Shown here piece after piece: positions 16,426-23,297 of a stretch of DNA of 35,044 bases. The DNA lies in NCBI GenBank assembly GCA_023391425.1, contig JAEWAX010000108.1:1-35044 (forward strand), written 5' to 3'. The translations under genes were made by a program, and so were the position numbers. The notes below the pieces were generated by a model that was given only the letters and a program-made list of their open reading frames with translations, ran no database searches and was not told the DNA's origin. This stretch comes from Bacillota bacterium. Lineage in GTDB: Bacteria; Bacillota; Clostridia; Acetivibrionales; DSM-1351. How positions within the stretch are numbered: the stretch's first letter is position 1; every line of letters starts with the position of its first letter.

Positions 16426-17160
16426 TTATTTCTTTATTAAATGTTCAATTCTCTTTTTTCTCTCAACTAAATACTCATCCATCTTATCAATTGAAGTTGT
16501 TATTACCAATTCCTCAGGCACCTCGGCCTCTTCAAGCAGTTTATTGACATTATCAAATTTTCCAATACCAAAACTTATATGTGCATCGCTTCCGGTTGTA
16601 ATTCTTACACCATATTTTTTGCACATTCGGGCTATCTCAAGGCAATTTTTTTTACTTCCTGTTCTTACAACAAAGGACTGGTTATTTATCTCAATAAGCT
16701 TATTATTATCTCTAGCTGCTTTAACCACCTTTTCTATATCAAGCTGAAATTGAGGATTACCCGAATGAGCCAGCACATCAATGTACGGATTGGATAGAAC
16801 CTCTAACGCAGCATTAGTATGCTCTTCAACAGTTGCTGGCTCAATGCATATATCATGAAAACTTGCTAAAATAAAATCTAGTCTCTGTAAATAGTATTCT
16901 GATAAATCAACTTCACCATTATAATTTATAATATTCAACTCCACGCCTTTTAAGACACGAACACCATAAAGCAAATCTGGTATTACTTTTAAATTGCCAA
17001 AATGATATAGAAAGGGCGCGCCCTTCATAGCTGGACCATGGTCAGACATATTAATCATCTTAATTCCATTGGCTAAAGCCTCTCTTGCATTTTCCTGAAT
17101 AGTACTATATGCATGACCACTTGAAATGGTATGCGTATGTGTATCAACTACTATATTCAA
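16426..17160 (-). CDS. PHP-domain phosphatase (YcdX-like)
   Basis: A 244-residue polymerase-and-histidinol-phosphatase (PHP) domain protein. Metal ligands are visible in DTHTHTISSGHAYST (residues 6-20), MSDHGPAM (about 39-46), the Glu of LKGVELNI (about 75), FHDICIEP, VLAHSGNP and TGSDAHISFGIG. All are as expected for a trinuclear-metal phosphoesterase. The substrate is unknown; related YcdX proteins hydrolyse small phosphates. The start is TTG at 17158-17160 after AGGAGGAC. It lies between hprK and murB, a long-conserved clostridial arrangement, so it probably belongs to that operon. Confidence 0.9.
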   Translation of the reverse strand: MNIVVDTHTHTISSGHAYSTIQENAREALANGIKMINMSDHGPAMKGAPFLYHFGNLKVIPDLLYGVRVLKGVELNIINYNGEVDLSEYYLQRLDFILASFHDICIEPATVEEHTNAALEVLSNPYIDVLAHSGNPQFQLDIEKVVKAARDNNKLIEINNQSFVVRTGSKKNCLEIARMCKKYGVRITTGSDAHISFGIGKFDNVNKLLEEAEVPEELVITTSIDKMDEYLVERKKRIEHLIKK

Positions 17161-17187
17161 CTCTTGTCCTCCTTGAGCCTGTTTGTT

Positions 17188-18141
17188 TTATTCCAGATAT
17201 CCAGATTCTTTGTAAACAGTTTCTTTATTAATATTTCCTAATACTCTTTCACTTAGCACCTTTGCAGCATTATAGCCCATCTTCTTTTGTCTGGTGTTCA
17301 TTGCCGCAACCTCAACAATGATAGCCAAGTTTCTTCCTGGACTAACAGGAATAGTTAGACATGGAACTGAAAGTCCCAGTATTTCAGTAAACTCATCATC
17401 AAGTCCGAGTCTATCATAAACCTTTTTGTCATTCCAATGTTCCAATTTAATAACTAAGTTTATATTCTCTGTCATTTTAACAGATCCAACTCCATATAGG
17501 TTTTTAACATCAAGTATCCCTATACCCCTAATTTCTATGAAATGTCGTATAATATCAGGAGCTGTACCTACAAGTGTTTTTTCAGATACCTTTCTAATTT
17601 CAACATTATCATCTGCTACCAGCCGGTGTCCTCTTTTTACCAATTCAAGAGCTATCTCACTCTTTCCTACACCACTTTCACCGAGTATAAGAATTCCTTC
17701 TCCATATACCTCTACCAGTACACCATGCATGCTGGTTCTAGGCGCTAACTGAAGATTAAGATATCTAATTACACCACTCATAAATCTGGATGTAACATCA
17801 TCTGTTCTAAGAATTGGTATATTATATTTTCTACCCACTTCTATCATTTCAGGAAATACTCCAAGTCCTCTTGCAACAACCATACAAGGAAATCCACACT
17901 TGAAAAAATTATCTAGTCTTCTATATCTATCAGCTTCACTAAGCTGCATTAAGTAGGCTGTTTCTCCTTTACCTATAATCTGCATTCTATCTGTACCGAA
18001 ATATTCCATGTATCCAGCCAACTGTAATCCCGGCCTGTTTACATCTGCAGATGAAATTTCTATATTCTCATAATCCTTGCAGCATGTCAATTCTCCTAAT
18101 TGAAACTCTTCCATTACCTCTTTTATGGTTACAGAAAACAT
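17188..18141 (-). CDS. hprK: HPr kinase/phosphorylase
   Basis: Bifunctional sensor enzyme that phosphorylates or dephosphorylates HPr at Ser46 and thereby drives CcpA-dependent carbon catabolite repression. The P-loop GESGVGKS is at 154-161 and the HprK signature EIRGIGILDVKNLYG follows at about 200-215. The His-Gly pair in TSMHGVLVEVYG and C-terminal PVSPGRNLAIIVEVAAMN are typical. The frame extends 26 codons further upstream, but the ATG at 18139-18141 fits the family start (FSVTIKEVMEEF) and has AGGTG at a proper distance. That gives 317 residues, close to the usual 310. It is the first gene of the cluster that runs to whiA. Confidence 0.96.
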   Translation of the reverse strand: MFSVTIKEVMEEFQLGELTCCKDYENIEISSADVNRPGLQLAGYMEYFGTDRMQIIGKGETAYLMQLSEADRYRRLDNFFKCGFPCMVVARGLGVFPEMIEVGRKYNIPILRTDDVTSRFMSGVIRYLNLQLAPRTSMHGVLVEVYGEGILILGESGVGKSEIALELVKRGHRLVADDNVEIRKVSEKTLVGTAPDIIRHFIEIRGIGILDVKNLYGVGSVKMTENINLVIKLEHWNDKKVYDRLGLDDEFTEILGLSVPCLTIPVSPGRNLAIIVEVAAMNTRQKKMGYNAAKVLSERVLGNINKETVYKESGYLE

Positions 18142-18260
18142 CAGAAAGCACCTCAATCCTTCAAAAATGTATTGTACATACTCTTGTATTATATAATAAT
18201 GCCAAACAAAAGGAAACACGGCAAATTAACAAATTTGTACTGTACATTATGTAATTTATT

Positions 18261-18309
18261 AAAAAAAAGCTATATTTTATTCTTTATATAGAATAAAATA
18301 TAGCTTTTT
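18261..18309 (-). terminator. Terminator of the tRNA-Gly operon
   Basis: AAAAGCTATATTTTATTC and GAATAAAATATAGCTTTT form an almost perfect long stem. On the minus strand it is followed by eight T residues, just after the tRNA-Gly(TCC) gene. It also insulates hprK from tRNA transcription. Confidence 0.85.
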
Positions 18310-18310
18310 G

Positions 18311-18384
18311 TGGAGCGGGTAGTGGGAATCGAACCCACGCAATCAGCTTGGAAGGCTGATGTTCTACCATTGAACTACACCCGC
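18311..18384 (-). tRNA. tRNA-Gly (anticodon TCC)
   Basis: The minus strand folds into a full cloverleaf. The acceptor is GCGGGTG paired with TACCCGC, the D arm is TAGTTCAATGGTAGAA, and the anticodon stem-loop is CAGCCTTCCAAGCTG with anticodon TCC. The T arm is GTGGGTTCGATTCCCAC. The 3' CCA is encoded in the DNA. It lies 68 bp downstream of tRNA-Gly(GCC), apparently in the same transcript. Confidence 0.97.
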
Positions 18385-18452
18385 ATGAACGGAATTCTTG
18401 ATTTAGTGAAAATATTCACCGTTTAATCCTAGAAACCGTTGTTTGCATAAAG

Positions 18453-18527
18453 TGGAGCGGGTTAAGAGATTCGAACTCTCGACTTTCACCTTGGCAAGGT
18501 GACACTCTACCGCTGAGTTAAACCCGC
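18453..18527 (-). tRNA. tRNA-Gly (anticodon GCC)
   Basis: The minus strand gives a cloverleaf with acceptor GCGGGTT / AACCCGC, D arm TAACTCAGCGGTAGAG and anticodon stem-loop TCACCTTGCCAAGGTGA (anticodon GCC). The T arm is CGAGAGTTCGAATCTCT, and CCA is encoded. It is the first gene after the promoter at 18548-18576. The two glycine isoacceptors together can read all four GGN codons. Confidence 0.97.
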
Positions 18528-18547
18528 ATAACCTTTATGCAAAAGTT

Positions 18548-18576
18548 ATTATACAAAGCATTTAGCATTTTGTCAA
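18548..18576 (-). promoter_or_regulatory. Sigma-A promoter of the tRNA-Gly pair
   Basis: Consensus TTGACA (18571-18576) and TATAAT (18548-18553) on the minus strand are separated by exactly 17 bases, about 20 bp upstream of tRNA-Gly(GCC). This is as strong as expected for a stable-RNA promoter. Confidence 0.9.
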
Positions 18577-18652
18577 CCCATTATTCATAAAAAACTGAAA
18601 AATTCTGTACCAAATACACGATACATTCAATTCTTAGCTTTAGTATAAAATC

Positions 18653-18710
18653 AGTTGGCATAAGCCAACTTCCCATAACTCCACTAACACTTCTTCACTT
18701 TTCACTATCT
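18653..18710. repeat. Short dispersed repeat (family C), copy 2
   Basis: AGTTGGCATAAGCCAACT is a perfect small hairpin, followed by CCCATAACTC and TTCTTCACTTTTCACT. The words and their order match 10939-10992. It lies just downstream of the DUF554 gene stop. Confidence 0.55.
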
Positions 18711-18721
18711 TAGAACTCATT

Positions 18722-19453
18722 TTAAAATCCAAATAAGCTCTTAATCAAGTAATAAACTATTGGAATAAATACAGCAGGAAGGAGATTACCTACTTTTATT
18801 TTCTTTATTTCTAGTAAATTTAATCCAATTGCAAAGATTAATATTCCTCCAACCAAAGACATTTGCGAAATTACCATTTCATTGAGCCAGGGTTTTACAA
18901 AACCTGCTAAGAGAGTAATACTACCCTGATAAACCAATACAGGTATTGCAGAAAATGCCACTCCAATCCCCAGTGTTGCTGAAAAAACCACCGCAGTTAC
19001 ACCATCAAGTATAGCTTTTGCAAATAACGTAGAAGTATTCCCCATAAGACCATCTTCTAATGCCCCTACAATAGCCATAGCTCCTACACAATAGACTAAG
19101 GTTGCAGTTACAAAACCATCTGAAAAAGAACCAGCATTGCTAGGCATTTTACTTTGGAACCAAACTCCCACATTTTCCAACCTTTTTTCTATCTTAAAGA
19201 ACTCGCCTATAAGCCCACCTACAACCAAACTAAAAATCATTAGCATAATAAATTGTCTATCCAACCTGTTTCCATCAACTATAGTGAGCATTTCTTTAAT
19301 AGTTCCGGATATCCCAATAAATAATACTGATAGACCTATACCCTGCATAACTATATTTTTATATTTCTCCGGAATACCGTTCTTCAGCAAGGTTCCAGCA
19401 ACTCCACCTACAATTACTGCTCCCGCATTTACAAGTGTACCAACACCTATCAC
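18722..19453 (-). CDS. DUF554 family membrane protein
   Basis: A 243-residue integral membrane protein of the DUF554 (YdfK-like) family. MIGVGTLVNAGAVIVGGVAGTLLKNGIPEK is the characteristic N terminus. Around seven hydrophobic segments follow, with DGFVTATLVYCVGAMAIVGALEDG in the middle and GGILIFAIGLNLLEIKKIKVGN LLPA near the end. No function is established for the family; a transport role has been proposed. The start is GTG overlapping the cca stop (GTGA), so its translation is coupled to cca. Family assignment is secure; biological role is not. Confidence 0.9.
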   Translation of the reverse strand: MIGVGTLVNAGAVIVGGVAGTLLKNGIPEKYKNIVMQGIGLSVLFIGISGTIKEMLTIVDGNRLDRQFIMLMIFSLVVGGLIGEFFKIEKRLENVGVWFQSKMPSNAGSFSDGFVTATLVYCVGAMAIVGALEDGLMGNTSTLFAKAILDGVTAVVFSATLGIGVAFSAIPVLVYQGSITLLAGFVKPWLNEMVISQMSLVGGILIFAIGLNLLEIKKIKVGNLLPAVFIPIVYYLIKSLFGF

Positions 19454-20793
19454 ATTATACCGTGCTTCGCTAAATCAATGAGCTTTTGTTTATCATTAAG
19501 CTCTGGATTTTCTAATATACAATCAAATAAATAGTTAAGCATGTTTTTAATATCTTTGCCCGGTTTCATACCCATTTGAATCAAGTCATGTCCATTAATA
19601 GCCATTTCTCTTTGGTTTAAGCACTGGTTGTTATTTTTTATTTCATTATATATTTTTATAATATTATCCAACATAATTATTCTTTTGTCTAGATATATTG
19701 GGTTCTGACCCATTGCATCAGCTTTCTGTACCTCTAAAAGCTCTAAAAATGAGTCTTCACCGACCTTTGCAATCACTTTCCTTAAAGATTTTTCATTATC
19801 AAATATATCCAAATCATGATAAATAATTAGTCTTATAATTTTCTTAATAGCTTCCTTATCGAATCTAAGCCTATTTAAAATATCACTCGCCAGTTCCGCG
19901 CTTGCTTGCTGATGTCCATAGAAATGATCAATGCCTTTTTCATCCGTAGTCTTCCTTAATGGTTTTCCAATATCATGTAAAAGCATGGTCCATCTAAGGA
20001 TGCTACTGTTTTTTACATATTCCACGGTGTGTAAAATATGTCCAGATACACTATACACATGATAAGGGTTATTCTGTTGAGTATCATAGCATATTGTAAA
20101 CTCAGGCAATATATACTTTAGAAGTTCTGTTTGATATAAATAGTCAAAATACATAGGATTGGGGGACATCAATATTTTAGTTAGTTCATCCCTTATCCTT
20201 TCGTTACTTATATTTTTTATTAAACTTGAGCTTGTTGTAATAGCATCAAAGGTTGCTTTTTCAATACTAAAGCCTAACTGTGCACTAAATCTAATAGCTC
20301 TAAGCATTCTTAATGCATCTTCACCAAATCTCAGCTTTGCATCACCGACAGCCTTTATTTTACAGTTTTCTAAATCTTTTAACCCCTCAAAATAATCAAT
20401 AAAACCCTCTTTCGGATGATATGCAATTGCATTTACAGTGAAGTCCCTCCTAGCTAAATCTTCTCTAAGGCTGGATGTAAACTCAACACTATCAGGTCTC
20501 CTATTGTCGGTATATTCTCCATCAATTCGATATGTCGTTACCTCAACATACTCTTTATCAATAGCAACGCATATCGTACCATGTTTGATGCCTGTATCAT
20601 ATGTCTTCTCAAACACTCTTTTGATGTCAGCTGGTAGCGCATTTGTTGTAATATCCCAGTCATAAGGAGTTCTACCAAGAATACTATCTCTAACACAGCC
20701 GCCAACTATAAAAGCCTCAAAACCACACGAATTTAGTTTTTCAACAATATAACCTACATTATCAGGTAAAACTATTCTACCAGTATAATCCAT
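19450..20793 (-). CDS. cca: CCA tRNA nucleotidyltransferase
   Basis: Class II nucleotidyltransferase that adds or repairs the 3' CCA of tRNAs. The head domain has FIVGGCVRDSILGRTPYDWDITTNALP, with the DxD metal-binding pair (about residues 29-55). RRDFTVNAIAYHP and the RRxxR-like RIRDEL and LRMLRAIRFSAQLGF follow. The HD domain reads LRWTMLLHDIGKP and FYGHQQASAELASDIL (about 265-300), giving the bifunctional layout of 447 residues. ATG is preceded by GAGGAAAG. Both tRNA genes in the window encode CCA, so its role here may be mainly repair. Confidence 0.95.
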   Translation of the reverse strand: MDYTGRIVLPDNVGYIVEKLNSCGFEAFIVGGCVRDSILGRTPYDWDITTNALPADIKRVFEKTYDTGIKHGTICVAIDKEYVEVTTYRIDGEYTDNRRPDSVEFTSSLREDLARRDFTVNAIAYHPKEGFIDYFEGLKDLENCKIKAVGDAKLRFGEDALRMLRAIRFSAQLGFSIEKATFDAITTSSSLIKNISNERIRDELTKILMSPNPMYFDYLYQTELLKYILPEFTICYDTQQNNPYHVYSVSGHILHTVEYVKNSSILRWTMLLHDIGKPLRKTTDEKGIDHFYGHQQASAELASDILNRLRFDKEAIKKIIRLIIYHDLDIFDNEKSLRKVIAKVGEDSFLELLEVQKADAMGQNPIYLDKRIIMLDNIIKIYNEIKNNNQCLNQREMAINGHDLIQMGMKPGKDIKNMLNYLFDCILENPELNDKQKLIDLAKHGIM

Positions 20794-20904
20794 CCTATCT
20801 TTCCTCGCCTTGTCCAGAAATAACTACCGCTTTAAAATCAGTTTAACTTGGTTTGTGATTCTAACTATAAGTAATTGTATCACAAATTCCAAATTATGAT
20901 ACAT

Positions 20905-21213
20905 CAATAAAGAATACTTAGTTCAGATGGAGCAAGAGCGACAGCTGGACTTATGCACCTTACAAGTATAAGTGCAACTAAGCCTCTACCATCGCCTACG
21001 GCTCGGCACAAGATAAGTTTTCTTTACACCCTTCGAGTATAAGTGCAACTAAGCTTCTACCGTCGCCTACGGCTCGGCACAAGCTAAGTTTTCTTTATCG
21101 CCCTTATTCGAGCTTGGTGATACTTAGCTCGTGCTCAAAGAGCTGGAGGTTAGTATAACCGCGAAGATAAAGAAGACTAAGCTCAGATGATGTTTTCTGA
21201 GCTTAGTACTTTA
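20905..21213 (-). repeat. Inverted family A repeat block (M2-M3-M1-M1-M2)
   Basis: The same modules as at 8274-8723 lie here in reverse orientation. M2 runs 21171-21213 and M3 21098-21170, including GGAGGTTAG and GCTCAAAGAGC. Two M1 copies follow, 21027-21099 and 20957-21026, each with GCACAAG...TAAG and GCAACTAAGC arms. A final M2 runs 20908-20956 with TTAGTTCAGATGGAGC. The block fills most of the 434-bp gap between cca and the unrecognised gene at 21228. Confidence 0.85.
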
Positions 21214-21227
21214 CAAGTGTAGAAGAT

Positions 21228-21647
21228 TTATTGGCAGTATCCATCGGTCAACGTGTTATGCACAAAAGCAACTATGTTTGAAATTAAGATATCAGCCGTT
21301 GAACCTAATGTAGAATTTCTATTAAAAGGGCAAAACATACAGTGCAGAATATTATTATTGTCATTGCTTCTACACTTGCTGCCTAATGAACAGGATGGCG
21401 GTATTGAAGGTAGAACGAGCAATCTTATATATGTAGCTGTCTGTTGGAGTAAGACTCCTGTAAAGCCGTTCCCAGCCATGCCTCCGGCATTTACATATAC
21501 TGTGACAGTATGCCCTACGAATTCCTCAAAATTTATTTGCTGTACTTTGTTTTGTAAGTTATCTTTAATTTCAATCTTTTCAGAATGTTTTTTACTATGA
21601 AGTGATTTTTTTTTATGATGTAATGACTTATTTTTAAATAATCTCAT
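21228..21647 (-). CDS. Unrecognised protein, possible spore-surface or coat-type protein
   Basis: A 139-residue protein with a basic, Lys/His/Ser-rich N terminus (about 1-28, including HHKKKSLHSKKH). A compact domain follows with FEEFVGHTVTVYVNAGGMAG (about 41-60), GFTGVLLQQTATYIRLL, a Cys cluster around 85-105 (CSLGSKC and CMFCPF), and GSTADILISNIVAFVHNTL near the end. I know of no assigned function. The AGG and GFTGVL motifs with a final IVAFVHN resemble small Clostridia-specific proteins, some near spore genes, but that is from memory and weak. ATG lies 20 bases into an A/T-rich leader without a textbook ribosome site. It is flanked by repeats on one side and a divergent small gene on the other. 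Confidence 0.6.
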   Translation of the reverse strand: MRLFKNKSLHHKKKSLHSKKHSEKIEIKDNLQNKVQQINFEEFVGHTVTVYVNAGGMAGNGFTGVLLQQTATYIRLLVLPSIPPSCSLGSKCRSNDNNNILHCMFCPFNRNSTLGSTADILISNIVAFVHNTLTDGYCQ

Positions 21648-21883
21648 TAGCTTTTACCCTAAAAATATACTCTTAATCTATTATATTACGTATTGTTAAC
21701 TATTGCGATTAACATATTTGTAAAGATTATTTTTTTGTATTTGTAACATTAAAACTCATATTGAATAGTATGTTATTAGCCAAGTAATTCCTAACTCTTA
21801 CACAAGTAGTGTTTTTTTAATATAGGTTTTACTTGTGATACTTAATCTAAAATAATTTAAATTTTTGGGAGGAGTGTTGAGAA

Positions 21884-22015
21884 ATGTCAGGTAAACACGG
21901 TGGATGTTTCGGTAATTGCTTTAGTGACATATGTGAGGGTAATAATATCTGGATATTTATAATCCTTATTATTATAGTATTCTGCTGCTGTGGAAATAAT
22001 GACAGCGATTGCTAA
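21884..22015 (+). CDS. Tiny Cys-rich membrane peptide (43 aa)
   Basis: The only plus-strand gene. It starts MSGKHGGCFGNCFSDICEG, continues with one hydrophobic helix NIWIFIILIIIVF (about 21-33), then CCCGNNDSDC. Seven Cys lie in 43 residues, split on either side of the helix. A strong GGGAGGAG ribosome site precedes the ATG, and a terminator follows at once. Short Gly/Cys-rich single-helix peptides of this kind are common in sporulating Firmicutes and often spore-associated. That comparison is inference. An inverted repeat (CACAAGTA / TACTTGTG, about 21800-21838) stands in its upstream region. Confidence 0.75.
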   Translation: MSGKHGGCFGNCFSDICEGNNIWIFIILIIIVFCCCGNNDSDC

Positions 22016-22027
22016 TTTTTTCCGTCC

Positions 22028-22075
22028 TAAAAAAATGAGCTCAAGAGCCAGCGAAGCCCTTGAGCTTATTTTTTT
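22028..22075. terminator. Bidirectional terminator between the 43-aa peptide gene and terC
   Basis: AAAAAAATGAGCTCAAG and CTTGAGCTTATTTTTTT flank a short loop. The A-run and T-run let it work for both the plus-strand peptide gene and the converging minus-strand TerC-family gene. Confidence 0.85.
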
Positions 22076-22077
22076 AA

Positions 22078-22941
22078 TTAAAGATCAACCTTTTTTAGCT
22101 TAATTTCTTCCTCTTTCTTTTCTTCTTTTCTTGTAACTATTAGTGACATAATCACACTACCTACTAATACTGTAAATATTGTGATTAGAGATGCTACTAT
22201 TGGAATTTCTAACCCGAAAAATGCAATTCCTAATTTTACTCCTGTGAACATCAATATTATTGCCACACCGAATTTGACGTACTTAAACTTCTCCTGTAGT
22301 GCACTAAGTACAAAGTACAGACTTCTAAGCCCAAGAATTGCAAAAATATTTGACGTATATACTATAAAGGGATCAGTAGATATAGAAAAAATTGCAGGTA
22401 TTGAGTCAACAGCAAATAATATGTCAGAAGATTCAATTATTAGTAGTATTGCAAACAGTGGTGTTGCATACAATTTCTTATTATTTCTAATGAAAAACTT
22501 CTCTTCATGCATTGTATCTGTGACAGGCATAATCTTTCTCAATATTTTTAAAACTTTACTATCCTTGTAATTCTTATCTTTATCATGTCCAAACATCATT
22601 TTTAATCCACTGACAATCAAAATTACTCCAAATATATACAATATCCATTCAAGCTTACTTACAAGTTTTATTCCCAATAGTATGAAAACTAGTCTTAAAA
22701 TTATTGCGCCAAATATTCCATAATTTAAAGTTCTACGTTGGTATTCTCGTTTTACTCCAAAACTTGAAAATATTATTAAGAATACAAATAGATTGTCTAC
22801 ACTCAGACTCAATTCAATGATGTAGCCACCAAAAAATTGTAATGCTTTCCCTTGACCTTCAAACAACAAGACTCCAATGTTAAACAGTATAGCTAGTCCC
22901 ATCCATAACAAAACAAACTTTATTGCTCTTTTTACTGACAT
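22078..22941 (-). CDS. TerC/YkoY-family membrane protein, probable Mn2+ exporter
   Basis: A 287-residue polytopic membrane protein of the TerC family. Members of the YkoY/MeeF group export Mn2+ and support metalation of secreted proteins. Conserved acidic membrane motifs are visible: IIELSLSVDNLFVFLIIF (first Asp-Asn pair) and IIESSDILFAVDSIPAIFSIS (second set). About seven hydrophobic segments span the protein, and the tail is highly charged (RKEEKKEEEIKLKK). I chose the ATG at 22939-22941, six bases after AGGAGG; the open frame extends nine codons further. The Mn2+ riboswitch directly upstream strongly supports a manganese role. Confidence 0.92.
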   Translation of the reverse strand: MSVKRAIKFVLLWMGLAILFNIGVLLFEGQGKALQFFGGYIIELSLSVDNLFVFLIIFSSFGVKREYQRRTLNYGIFGAIILRLVFILLGIKLVSKLEWILYIFGVILIVSGLKMMFGHDKDKNYKDSKVLKILRKIMPVTDTMHEEKFFIRNNKKLYATPLFAILLIIESSDILFAVDSIPAIFSISTDPFIVYTSNIFAILGLRSLYFVLSALQEKFKYVKFGVAIILMFTGVKLGIAFFGLEIPIVASLITIFTVLVGSVIMSLIVTRKEEKKEEEIKLKKVDL

Positions 22942-22970
22942 AATATGCCTCCTAAAATAAAGAATCAAAC

Positions 22971-23095
22971 AAAAAGACCTTGAATGGATATATTTATGCC
23001 ATTCAAGGTCTTGCTTTCCACTATGGAGAATAAAGCCAGGCTAACAGCCGGTTGTTGTTGACTTTATTGCTTTTAAGCTACTCCCCTTTACTTGT
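22971..23095 (-). promoter_or_regulatory. yybP-ykoY (Mn2+-sensing) riboswitch
   Basis: On the minus strand the leader begins AAAGGGGAGTAGC (about 23078-23090), the conserved 5' signature. It continues with ACAACCGGCTGTTAGCC, then GCAAGACCTT (23005-23014), the conserved 3' side. It ends in an intrinsic terminator: AAGACCTTGAATGG pairs with CCATTCAAGGTCTT (22973-23012), followed by TTTTTGTTTG. Aptamer and terminator share the AAGACCTTG segment, so metal binding can switch termination. By family knowledge Mn2+ binding turns expression on. It controls the TerC-family gene 30 bases downstream. Confidence 0.92.
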
Positions 23096-23100
23096 AAATA

Positions 23101-23129
23101 AGTCTAGCAAAATAATTATTATAAGTCAA
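23101..23129 (-). promoter_or_regulatory. Sigma-A promoter of the terC riboswitch transcript
   Basis: TTGACT (23124-23129) and TAGACT (23101-23106) on the minus strand are 17 bases apart, just upstream of the aptamer. This separates the terC transcript from the TnpB-like gene, whose terminator is at 23144-23199. Confidence 0.75.
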
Positions 23130-23143
23130 TGATGATAATTGTT

Positions 23144-23199
23144 AAAAAAGGCTGTCACAAAAGATAATTTTATATAAATTTTTCCTTGTGTGACAGCCT
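23144..23199 (-). terminator. Terminator after the TnpB-like gene
   Basis: AGGCTGTCACA (23149-23159) and TGTGACAGCCT (23189-23199) are perfect inverted arms around an AT-rich interior, followed on the minus strand by six T residues. The arms resemble the ends of small transposon-derived elements, so the terminator may be a captured miniature element. Confidence 0.7.
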
Positions 23200-23297
23200 C
23201 TTAGATAGATAGCTACACTTCTTTATACACACAAGAGCATGTATAAGCCCACTCTGTAGGCTATGTGCGGTAGCAAAAGCACAATTATATAATTAAA
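23200..23297 (-). ncRNA. Foldable 3' region of the TnpB-like gene, candidate guide-RNA scaffold
   Basis: Minus-strand RNA downstream of the stop codon can fold into three helices. TGTGC (23279-23283) pairs with GCACA (23264-23268). ATAGCCTAC (23256-23264) pairs with GTAGCTAT (23209-23216). Inside the latter, TTATACA (23240-23246) pairs with TGTATAA (23223-23229). TnpB proteins use an RNA (reRNA/omega-RNA) made from exactly this position. Whether this is such an RNA, or only a structured 3' end, is inference. The bases after the last helix (CTATCTAAGAGG, 23197-23208) would be where a guide begins. Confidence 0.35.

Noticed and set aside
21253..21600. Plus-strand 115-codon open frame opposite the gene at 21228-21647
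   Set aside because: It is entirely antisense to the minus-strand frame, lacks a ribosome site and has an unstructured composition. The minus frame has coherent domain-like motifs.
23149..23199. Miniature transposon (MITE) with GGCTGTCAC ends
   Set aside because: Only 51 bp, no target duplication seen, and a T-run directly follows on the gene strand, so a terminator explains it better. A transposon origin is possible but unproven.
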